Assembly: GCA_017542145.1 (NCBI GenBank) | Contig: JAFXXQ010000037.1 | Span: 124,001-188,000, forward strand | Reading direction: 5' to 3' | Length of the DNA stretch: 64,000 nucleotides | Origin: Bacteroidaceae bacterium | Lineage (GTDB): Bacteria; Bacteroidota; Bacteroidia; Bacteroidales; Bacteroidaceae | Shown here: in pieces, positions 34,356 to 44,114 of the stretch | Position numbering within the stretch: position 1 is the stretch's first letter | How the letters are laid out: the number at the start of each line of letters is the position of its first letter | Translations under genes and position numbers: made by a program | The notes under the pieces: model-generated | Seen by the model: the letters and a program-made list of their open reading frames with translations, nothing else | What the model was told of the DNA's origin: nothing | Database searches by the model: none

Positions 34356-35855
34356 ATGAAAAGCAAAGCCTATTCATTTTTCATTTTTCATTTCTCTTTA
34401 TTATTAGTGGCTTGTGGCGGCCTGTCAATACCAACGGTATATACACAGATGGATCAGCTGCCTACTATCTATCCTGACTATGTTCAAGTGATGGTGCCTG
34501 TGAACATCGCTCCGCTGAGCTTTGAATACGACGGTCAAGCCGATGAGATGATTGCCCGCTATTCTGTAGATGGCGAAGAGATTGTATGCAACGGCCAACC
34601 ACCTGTCGGCAAATGGCATTCCCTGACACAGAAAGCCAAGGGAAACGCCATTACCGTTGAAGTTTACACGCGTAACGGCGACCGATGGGCGCGCTTTAAG
34701 CCTTTCAGCATTTTTGTCTCTCCAGACTCTATCGACTCTTATGTCAGCTACCGTTTGATTGCACCCTCATTTATAACCTACGAAGCCTTAACCATCAACC
34801 AGCGCTGTCTGGAGAATTACGATGAACGTGTCATCTACGACAATATGCTCTGCGGTTTTGAGAAAAACGGCCAATGTATCAACTGCCATCACTATCAACA
34901 GTATAACCCCCAACGTTTGCAGTTTCATGCCCGGCAGTTTCAGGGCGGTACCCTCATCGCCTACGACGGCAAGATAAAGAAGGTGAACATGCGCAATGAC
35001 TCCATACTCTCTGCCGGCGTCTATCCTGCCTGGCACCCATGGCTCAATCTCATTGTTTATGCTACAGACAAGACCTTCCAACTCTTCCATACTGTCAACC
35101 CCAATAAGGTGGAGGTGTATGACGAGGAGAGCGATATCATAGTCTATGATGTAGAGACTGACGAGGTGACGAACATCGAGAATAGTAAGACGGAATTCGA
35201 GGTTTTTCCTACCTGGGCACCTGATGGAAAGATGCTCTATTACTGTAGCGCTTATTTTGAGCAACGGGATTCGTCCATGACGAAAGGCGGCGAAGTGAAA
35301 AGCCGATACAAGGAACTGAAGTACAATATCTATCGTAAAGCCTTTAATCCCGATACCCGTCAGTTCGGTCCTCGCGAACTGGTGTTCGATGCTGCCGCCC
35401 GTGACAGCAGCGCCACCTTCCCACGCATCTCACCTGACGGACGCTATCTCCTGTTCACGATGGGACATTATGGGTATTTCCATATCTGGCACCATGATGC
35501 CGACTTATGGTTGATGGACCTGGCAAGCGGTGTCGTACATCCATTTACCGAGGTGAACAGTCCCGATACCGAGAGCTATCATTCGTGGTCTAGCAATGGG
35601 CGTTGGATAATTTTCAGTAGCCGTCGGGGTGATGGTAATTTCACCCGCCCGTTCATTGCCCATGTCACGGAGGACGGACAAGCTTCAAAACCGTTTGAAC
35701 TGCCTAGTCGCAATCCCGACTACCATCGCCAATTCATGCGCTGCTACAACATCCCTGAGTTTATGCAAGGGCCTGTCACTATCAAGCCACAGCGTTTTGC
35801 TCGTGTGCTAAAGGGCGAGGCTGTGGATGTTAAATACGTTTCGGGAGGTTTATGA
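34356..35855 (+). CDS. PD40/TolB-like beta-propeller lipoprotein with CxxCH motif
   Basis: This 499-residue lipoprotein has lipobox LLVAC at about residue 20. An N-terminal beta domain (about 25-125) is followed by a single cytochrome-like CINCH motif (C174, C177, H178) and then TolB-type PD40 blades (YPAWHPWLNLIVYATD, FPTWAPDGKMLYYCS, FPRISPDGRYLLFTM, YHSWSSNGRWIIFSSRRG). CxxCH covalently binds haem c in true cytochromes, but it may also bind metal or be incidental; a distal ligand cannot be assigned. The gene overlaps the next by 4 bases (ATGA), so translation is coupled. It is probably exposed in the periplasm or at the surface. Confidence 0.85.
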   Translation: MKSKAYSFFIFHFSLLLVACGGLSIPTVYTQMDQLPTIYPDYVQVMVPVNIAPLSFEYDGQADEMIARYSVDGEEIVCNGQPPVGKWHSLTQKAKGNAITVEVYTRNGDRWARFKPFSIFVSPDSIDSYVSYRLIAPSFITYEALTINQRCLENYDERVIYDNMLCGFEKNGQCINCHHYQQYNPQRLQFHARQFQGGTLIAYDGKIKKVNMRNDSILSAGVYPAWHPWLNLIVYATDKTFQLFHTVNPNKVEVYDEESDIIVYDVETDEVTNIENSKTEFEVFPTWAPDGKMLYYCSAYFEQRDSSMTKGGEVKSRYKELKYNIYRKAFNPDTRQFGPRELVFDAAARDSSATFPRISPDGRYLLFTMGHYGYFHIWHHDADLWLMDLASGVVHPFTEVNSPDTESYHSWSSNGRWIIFSSRRGDGNFTRPFIAHVTEDGQASKPFELPSRNPDYHRQFMRCYNIPEFMQGPVTIKPQRFARVLKGEAVDVKYVSGGL

Positions 35856-38536
35856 AGCGACTGCTATGGACAGTAGCCGTCTTGATGGTTACATTGCGAT
35901 TGGGGGCACAGCTTGAGCGAACGACCGAGTTCCACGAGAAATACACGCTGACGCAAGTGGTTGTACTGAGCCGCCACAACATCCGTTCGCCGATATCGGG
36001 GCCTGATTCTTTTCTGGACAGCATTACGCCCTACAAGTGGCACGTCTGGTCATCGGCACCTGGTGAACTTTCGTTGCGAGGCGGTGTGCTGGAGACTATG
36101 ATGGGGCAGTACTTCCGTCAATGGCTAAAAGGAGAAGGGCTGATAAATGAAAACTTCCAACCTGCTGAGGGGACTGTGCGTTTCTACGCCAACTCCATGC
36201 AACGTACCATTGCCACAGCTGAGTGTTTTTGTAGAGGCCTGCTGCCTATGGCAAACGTCGCCATTGAGCACCATTACGATGTTGGGACAATGGATCCTGT
36301 GTTTACACCGCAATTGAATACCATGAGCGACGAATACTGTCAGCGTGCGCTCCAGCAAATAGCTGATCTTTTTGGCGATGGCACGATGGCGGGTATCGGA
36401 GAAAAGATGTCGGAAAACCTCGCACTTATCGAGGAAGTTATCGACTTAAAGGACACTCCCATCTACCAGCAAGGCCATATCACAGGCTTCAAGACAAACG
36501 ACACGCAGATTTCGCTGGAAGTAAATGAGGCACCCAGCATGTCGGGTGGATTGACGATGGGCACAATTGTATCAGATGCTCTTGTGCTGCAATACTATGA
36601 AGAACCCGATGACGTCCGGGCAGCCTTTGGCCATAAGCTGACGACGGACGACTGGGCGCGCCTGTCAGCCGTGAAGGACTGGTATGGCGATGTGCTCTAT
36701 TCGGCTCCGTTGGTAGCAACAAATGTGGCACGCCCCCTCTTGAAGGAGATATCCGCTGAATTAAAAAAAGAGGGAAGGCTCTTTTCGTACCTCTGCGGCC
36801 ACGATGCCAATATCGGGAGTGTGCTTGCCGCCTTAGGTGTCGAAGACTACACGTTGCCTAAGTCCATTGAGGCTAAGACGCCTATTGGCGGTAAGATGGT
36901 TGTAGAGAAATGGCGTGGAAAGGATGGCGGGGAGTATGTCGCCCTTAACCTCTGCTATCTAAATGTCGACCAGTTGCGCCACGCGTCGCTACTGTCACTT
37001 CAGCATCCGCCCATGGTCTTTCCCCTTCATCTCATGGGACTGAAAGCCAATTCCGATGGTCTTTACTCGCTCAAGGATTTTGATGAGCACGTGGCCGATT
37101 GCATAACACAGAACATACAGGAATTTGTTTCCCGTCAGATGAAAGCCTATCCGAAGTCCCGACTGCTAGATATTTACAAATCCTGTTTTCAGGACTATCT
37201 TGGAGCCGAGCATTTGGTTTCGAATCGCAAAAATGCGAAGGCATATCTGGGCGAAGAGTTGCGCGAGAGCGATCTTGACAATATGCCAGCTTGGTACTAT
37301 GAGCCTTGCGGTATAGACAGTTGCTATTATCGGGTAAGTCTTAGGGCTGTCAAGGAGAGAATTATTCCGGAGGAGAAACTGCTTGATGCATTCATTCGTA
37401 GTGCTAATTCTGAAAACTTTCCTTCCGCCCAATCTTGGAGAAAACGATGGCACAGGATATTGAATACGATTGATCGGATGAACCTAAGTCTACCAGAATA
37501 CCAGGAGGACAAACGCTTCATCGACAGCATTCTCTCTATTGGTAAATATGCCATCAGTCATTCTCCCGAATACCGCGAGGCCTACCATCCACACTACAGA
37601 ATAATAGCACGCCGTATCTTCGATAAGGAGATTAAACCTCGAATTGATAAAGCTGTGAAGCAGGCAAGCATGCTTCAAATAAAAAACAGGCATATAACTC
37701 TGCGGCAAGACCTTACACGTGGCGGAGCCATTTGCTTCATCGGACGCAAAGGAGAACCCCGTAACTATGTGAATGTTTCCGATGAAGGACGTTACATACA
37801 GCAGTCTTATTATGCAGGAAATAGCATCGATCGTAAGGCAGAAGGACAAAGTGCCTTCTGGTCGCCATGGCCATGGAACCCCATTCAAGTGGGCGACTAC
37901 AAACGTAACCGTGCTCAGATGTTGGAGTGTTATTGTCGGGGTAGGAGTACATACGTGAAGTGTATCCCTATGCTATGGGATATGGACAATCGTCCTGCTG
38001 AGGCTGAAATGGAACAATGGACTACGCTGAAAGGTAATGTTGCTCATGTCCGTTGTCGTATCACTTGCCATCGCACAGATTCCATATACAACGATGTCAG
38101 CGAGAATCAGCAGGAAATACCGGCTGTTTATCCCATTTCCTCGTTGAATCACCTTTATGCCTACCGCGGCCCACACCCTTTTGCCTCGGAACCTGTGGAT
38201 ACCGTAGAGGTTGAGGAACTACGATTCGGTCAAGACGAACACGGATGGGGTAGTTATGACGACATCAATGAGCAGTGGATGGCATTTGTCGGGGACGACG
38301 GTTGGGGAATAGGCGTTTATAGTCCCAGCGCCACGCGTTTCCTGGCAGGGCGCTACCAGCCTTCACGTTCAGGTGAGGCAGAAGATGATGCCACATCTTA
38401 TATCGCTCCCATTCGCGTGCAGCACATGCATAAGCAAAGCATCGTGGAGTATGAGTATTACCTTATTTTTGGTACTATTGACGAAATCCGCCGTTCTGTT
38501 TATCGTCTCCGTCCGAAGGCGTTTGATAGTAATTGA
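35852..38536 (+). CDS. Three-part secreted protein: histidine acid phosphatase fused to two uncharacterised domains
   Basis: This is an 894-residue secreted protein (signal to about residue 19, LGAQ). Residues about 25-420 form a histidine acid phosphatase/phytase domain with RHNIRSP (R41, H42, R45) and the distal catalytic pair HD (H317, D318) in LCGHDANIG. Residues about 436-605 are a helical domain starting SRLLDIYKSCFQDYLGAEHL that I associate with uncharacterised Bacteroides proteins. Residues about 630-894 are a beta-rich domain (GGAICFIGRKGEPRNYVNVS, ...FWSPWPWNPIQVGDYKRNRA) of unknown function. The first domain should release phosphate from phytate or sugar phosphates. The gene lies in an operon with a PD40 lipoprotein and a GH78 rhamnosidase. 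Confidence 0.82.
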   Translation: MKRLLWTVAVLMVTLRLGAQLERTTEFHEKYTLTQVVVLSRHNIRSPISGPDSFLDSITPYKWHVWSSAPGELSLRGGVLETMMGQYFRQWLKGEGLINENFQPAEGTVRFYANSMQRTIATAECFCRGLLPMANVAIEHHYDVGTMDPVFTPQLNTMSDEYCQRALQQIADLFGDGTMAGIGEKMSENLALIEEVIDLKDTPIYQQGHITGFKTNDTQISLEVNEAPSMSGGLTMGTIVSDALVLQYYEEPDDVRAAFGHKLTTDDWARLSAVKDWYGDVLYSAPLVATNVARPLLKEISAELKKEGRLFSYLCGHDANIGSVLAALGVEDYTLPKSIEAKTPIGGKMVVEKWRGKDGGEYVALNLCYLNVDQLRHASLLSLQHPPMVFPLHLMGLKANSDGLYSLKDFDEHVADCITQNIQEFVSRQMKAYPKSRLLDIYKSCFQDYLGAEHLVSNRKNAKAYLGEELRESDLDNMPAWYYEPCGIDSCYYRVSLRAVKERIIPEEKLLDAFIRSANSENFPSAQSWRKRWHRILNTIDRMNLSLPEYQEDKRFIDSILSIGKYAISHSPEYREAYHPHYRIIARRIFDKEIKPRIDKAVKQASMLQIKNRHITLRQDLTRGGAICFIGRKGEPRNYVNVSDEGRYIQQSYYAGNSIDRKAEGQSAFWSPWPWNPIQVGDYKRNRAQMLECYCRGRSTYVKCIPMLWDMDNRPAEAEMEQWTTLKGNVAHVRCRITCHRTDSIYNDVSENQQEIPAVYPISSLNHLYAYRGPHPFASEPVDTVEVEELRFGQDEHGWGSYDDINEQWMAFVGDDGWGIGVYSPSATRFLAGRYQPSRSGEAEDDATSYIAPIRVQHMHKQSIVEYEYYLIFGTIDEIRRSVYRLRPKAFDSN

Positions 38537-38553
38537 TAAACGCATGTGCAGAA

Positions 38554-41100
38554 ATGAAAAAACACCTTACATATATTAAGAAATCTATCATCTTCCTCGC
38601 CATGGCTGCGATGGGGGCAATGACTCTTTCGGGACAGAGCGCGTATGAAAAAGTAGCGGAACATAGTGTGTTTTCAAATGCTCAATGGATTGCAATGGAA
38701 AGTGACCTTGCGGACTTGCGTATCGTACCAGGACTGCACCTTCAGTCGGGGGTGAGACAAGTGTTTGGTGACAAAAAGCTACCCTCATATCGGCTGCCCC
38801 TGTTACGGAAGGACTTCAAGACGCATAAGAGAATAAAAAGGGCGATGGCCTACGTCTGCGGATTGGGACATTTTGATTTGTTCCTGAATGGACAGAAAGT
38901 GGGTGACCATTTCCTCGACTGCGGATGGACACTCTACAGCAAAGAGGCACTCTACGAAACGTTTGACGTAACTGCCTTGTTGCAGCGGGGTGAGAATACC
39001 GTGGGCGTCATGTTGGGCAACGGCTTCTATAATGTACCACACGATCGCTATTTCAAGGTTTTGACGTCTTTTGGCGCACCAAAGTTACTTTTTCGACTGG
39101 AGATAACTTATTCTGATGGCAGTCAGGATGAAATTTGCTCTGATACTTCGTGGAAAGTGGCGCAGAGCCCCATTACCTTCTCAAGCATCTATGGCGGCGA
39201 AGACTATGACGCAGCGTTGGAACAAGAGGGATGGACCATGCCTCAATTTGACGATAGCGAATGGGTGCAGGCACTACAAACAACTTATGAGGGCAGGCTG
39301 CTGCCACAGCAAGCAGAACCCTTGCGGGTGGTAAGACGACTTCCTGCAAAGCGAATCTTCCAGAATAAAAAAGGGCAATGGGTTTATGACCTTGGTCAGA
39401 ATTTCTCAGGTATCATTGATGTCCGCCTTTCATCAGACAAACGTCAGTCGGTGAGATTCTATCCTGCAGAATTGCTGAACGGTGATAGTACCGTCAACCA
39501 GCGTGCATCGGGTAGTCCGTACTTTCTGACCTATACCACTCCCTCTGCTGCACTCAAAGCAAGTCGGCTTCGCCCTCGGTCATCGCGAATCGGCCATCGA
39601 AGCGAGCCCGATACCACTTGCTGCTCCATTCATTGGCGTCCACAGTTTACTTACTATGGCTTCCGTTTCGTACAAATTGAAGGAGCCGTGCCGGCAGGAA
39701 GAGCAAACCCCGATGGACTACCCGTAGTGGAAGAACTGGCAGGACTTCACACTACAGCTGCTACAATTTCTGCAGGACATTTCGAATGTTCCGACAGTCT
39801 GTTCAACCGCATATATGAACTCATCGACTGGGCGATACGCAGCAATGTGGCGAGTGTTATTACCGATTGTCCCCATCGTGAAAAACTGGGTTGGTTGGAG
39901 CAAGACTATTTGATGCAAGCGTCGATGCTCTACTGTTATGACCTCTCTGGCTTATATGCTAAACTGATGCAGGACATGCAGTCCTCGCAAAGGAGCAACG
40001 GTTGTATTCCAACGATTGCTCCCGAATATGTGCGTTTCAATGGCGGCTTTGAAGATACCCCAGAGTGGGGGAGTGCATTCATCCAAATTCCCTGGAACAT
40101 ATGGAAGTTCTATGGAGACGACAGGTTGATCCGCCGCTATTATACCGATATGAAGAACTACTTGGCCTACCTCTCCTCGCGGGCCGAAGGACACATCCTA
40201 TCCTATGGTTTGGGCGATTGGTACGACATCGGTCCCAATCCTCCGGGCGAGGCACAGCTTACAAGCAACAGCCTGACGGCTACGGCCACGTACTATTGGG
40301 ATACATATCTGTTGTCGCAGATGGCAGGAATGTTAGGCAGAGAAGACGACAGAACTTATTTCCAGCAGTTGGCTTCAACAATTAAGATTGCTTTTCGTAA
40401 GCGATTCTTTAATGGCGATGGTACCCATGTGGAGAACGACAGCCAGACGGGGCTTTCTATGGTGCTGAGCCTTGGGCTGGCCGATAGCATTGAGCGACCG
40501 AAGATCTATCAACATCTCGTTGATAATATCACAAGTCGGAATTACGCTTTGAATGCTGGTGATGTGGGCTACCGCTATGTACTTGACGCCTTGTCGCAGG
40601 GAGGGTATTCGGATGTTGTCCTTAATATGAATAATCGTAATGACGTGCCGGGCTATGGGTGGCAACTTGATCATGGCGCAACAGCATTAACAGAATCCTG
40701 GCAAGCATATGCCAATGTCTCCAACAATCATCTCATGCTGGGTCACCTCATGGAGTGGTTCTATGCATGGCTTGGAGGCATCCGTCAACAACCGGGGTCG
40801 GCAGGCTTCCGACAAATACTCATTGATCCCCAACTCGTGGGCGATATCTGTTGGGCTGAGACCTCCTGGCGTTCGCCGCAAGGCATCATCGCCTGCCGAT
40901 GGGAAAAGACGGAAAACAAGATCACCATCCGAGTGACTATCCCTAAAGGTTCATCAGCAAAAGTCATCCTTCCGACAACTGATAGGCGAACTGTAAAAAT
41001 CTCAAGAGGAAAACGTGGCGTGCTTCGCGTGGTTGAAGGAAACCGCCATATAGAAGTGGATGTGCGTGAAGGCAGCTATTGTTTTCTGATTGAAAAATGA
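38554..41100 (+). CDS. GH78 alpha-L-rhamnosidase
   Basis: This 848-residue secreted enzyme has GH78 hallmarks: an N-terminal beta-sandwich (RAMAYVCGLGHFDLFLNGQKVG), the catalytic-domain motif DCPHREKLGWLEQD with the general acid glutamate, GLGDWYDIGP, and GYGWQLDHGATALTESW. GH78 enzymes release terminal L-rhamnose from pectin or glycosides. The start at 38554 (MKKHLTYIKK) gives a signal ending LSGQ. An unusual arginine- and serine-rich segment (residues about 332-356, ALKASRLRPRSSRIGHRSEP...) interrupts the beta-sandwich just before the conserved FTYYGFRFVQIEG. It is the last gene of the operon that starts at 32491. Confidence 0.93.
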   Translation: MKKHLTYIKKSIIFLAMAAMGAMTLSGQSAYEKVAEHSVFSNAQWIAMESDLADLRIVPGLHLQSGVRQVFGDKKLPSYRLPLLRKDFKTHKRIKRAMAYVCGLGHFDLFLNGQKVGDHFLDCGWTLYSKEALYETFDVTALLQRGENTVGVMLGNGFYNVPHDRYFKVLTSFGAPKLLFRLEITYSDGSQDEICSDTSWKVAQSPITFSSIYGGEDYDAALEQEGWTMPQFDDSEWVQALQTTYEGRLLPQQAEPLRVVRRLPAKRIFQNKKGQWVYDLGQNFSGIIDVRLSSDKRQSVRFYPAELLNGDSTVNQRASGSPYFLTYTTPSAALKASRLRPRSSRIGHRSEPDTTCCSIHWRPQFTYYGFRFVQIEGAVPAGRANPDGLPVVEELAGLHTTAATISAGHFECSDSLFNRIYELIDWAIRSNVASVITDCPHREKLGWLEQDYLMQASMLYCYDLSGLYAKLMQDMQSSQRSNGCIPTIAPEYVRFNGGFEDTPEWGSAFIQIPWNIWKFYGDDRLIRRYYTDMKNYLAYLSSRAEGHILSYGLGDWYDIGPNPPGEAQLTSNSLTATATYYWDTYLLSQMAGMLGREDDRTYFQQLASTIKIAFRKRFFNGDGTHVENDSQTGLSMVLSLGLADSIERPKIYQHLVDNITSRNYALNAGDVGYRYVLDALSQGGYSDVVLNMNNRNDVPGYGWQLDHGATALTESWQAYANVSNNHLMLGHLMEWFYAWLGGIRQQPGSAGFRQILIDPQLVGDICWAETSWRSPQGIIACRWEKTENKITIRVTIPKGSSAKVILPTTDRRTVKISRGKRGVLRVVEGNRHIEVDVREGSYCFLIEK

Positions 41101-41187
41101 CTGTTTTAAATTGATAATCCGCAAGGATATCCCTAAAGACTATTCTGCAAGTATCAAGCCCGACTGCAAAAACGTCAAACGCTGAAA

Positions 41188-41249
41188 AAATTCCATCAAC
41201 TGGAATTTAAATTCCATTTGGTGGAACTTTTTTTCCAGCTGATGGAATT
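41188..41249. repeat. Three TTCCA-N5-TGGAA hairpin units with 21-bp spacing
   Basis: Units at 41191-41205, 41212-41226 and 41233-41247 share TTCCA and TGGAA arms around different 5-base centres and start exactly 21 bp apart. Two are followed by T-runs, so they may act as weak terminators between the converging GH78 and esterase genes. The rest of 41101-41376 shows no other feature. Confidence 0.88.
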
Positions 41250-41376
41250 TTTTTGGAAGTTGTTTCTGTCATGACAGCTGATAGGGCGTCCCAAAGCAGT
41301 TCTTACTATTATTTGTGGAAACAAATAGCGTAGGATAAAAAAAGACGGAATATCAGCAGCGGATAATCAGGTTTTT

Positions 41377-43359
<1,983 letters not shown>

Positions 43360-43386
43360 CTAATTATCCATGATAACATGCATGGC

Positions 43387-43764
43387 TCATTTCCATGCAA
43401 CCACTTCGATTTCCACAAGAGCCCCCTTCGGCAAAGTCCTTACTGCAACGGCTGAACGGGCAGGATAGGGCTCTGTGAAGAACTCTGCATAAACGGCGTT
43501 CATGTCAGAAAAGTCGTTCATGTCAGCCATGAATACTGTGCTCTTTATGACATCACTCATCGTTAGACCGGCCTCTTCAAGGACAGCCTTTACGTTGAGA
43601 AGTGATTGACGTGTCTGTTCCTTGATGCCGCCCTCGACGAATGCTCCAGTAGCCGGATTGACGGGAATCTGGCCAGAAGTGTAAACTAGATTTCCAACTT
43701 GAATGGCTTGGCTATACGGGCCAATAGCAGCAGGTGCCTTTGACGTAGAAATTACTTTTTTCAT
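43387..43764 (-). CDS. ridA: RidA family reactive intermediate deaminase
   Basis: This 125-residue protein is a full-length member of the RidA/YjgF family: APAAIGPYSQAIQVGNLVYTSGQIPVNP at the N-terminus, and the C-terminal PARSAVAVRTLPKGALVEIEVVAW with the arginine that binds the substrate carboxylate. RidA hydrolyses reactive enamines and imines made by PLP enzymes. A likely -7 box lies upstream. The CE6-CE1 gene follows on the same strand and may be read with it. Confidence 0.95.
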   Translation of the reverse strand: MKKVISTSKAPAAIGPYSQAIQVGNLVYTSGQIPVNPATGAFVEGGIKEQTRQSLLNVKAVLEEAGLTMSDVIKSTVFMADMNDFSDMNAVYAEFFTEPYPARSAVAVRTLPKGALVEIEVVAWK

Positions 43765-43809
43765 AGTCTATTCAGATATTAAAATCAGTCCTTTTTCTAA
43801 ATGTGGGTA

Positions 43810-43817
43810 CAAATGTA
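43810..43817 (-). promoter_or_regulatory. Predicted -7 box of ridA
   Basis: The minus strand reads TACATTTG, matching TAnnTTTG, 46 bases upstream of the ridA start. No clear -33 box is seen at 20 bp. Confidence 0.45.
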
Positions 43818-43949
43818 ATGATATATCTTCTATTTCTCTTATTTTTTCCAAAATGATTTAAAAAGTTTTTTCGATAAGATTGTTAGAAAAGGCGTTTATT
43901 TTGAATTGAAACAAAGAACGTGCTCTGTTTTTTGCAGACCATATATAAA

Positions 43950-44037
43950 GGTATTACTATAACAGCGACAGCTATAGCCGAATGTGATTGTAGCTGCTAT
44001 TGCTATAGTTTATAGGTGTTACTACCTGTAGTTTACG
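43950..44037. repeat. Degenerate repeat cluster with about 22-bp spacing
   Basis: CAG, GTAG and ATAG endings fall at 43971, 43993 and 44015, 22 bp apart, in units rich in CTATAG and TTACTA. Two units (43950-43980 and 43986-44016) are also imperfect inverted copies of each other. The pattern is weaker than in the other arrays. Confidence 0.5.
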
Positions 44038-44048
44038 AATGCTCACGG

Positions 44049-44088
44049 AAAAAAGGAAACGTGTCGTCGGGAAAGATGACACGTTTTC
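44049..44088 (-). terminator. Rho-independent terminator of tkt
   Basis: Read on the minus strand, the arms GAAAACGTGTC and GACACGTTTCC, extended inward by GATGA/GTCG pairs, form a long stem with a short loop and are followed by six T residues. Confidence 0.82.
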
Positions 44089-44114
44089 ACTATAGAGGGA
44101 TTGTGCAGATAGGT

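Larger units (their letters stand above)
43765..44114. other. Intergenic region between tkt and ridA
   Basis: This 350-base gap holds the tkt terminator (44049-44088), a degenerate 22-bp-spaced repeat cluster (43950-44037), and the ridA -7 box. No gene is visible. Confidence 0.6.
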
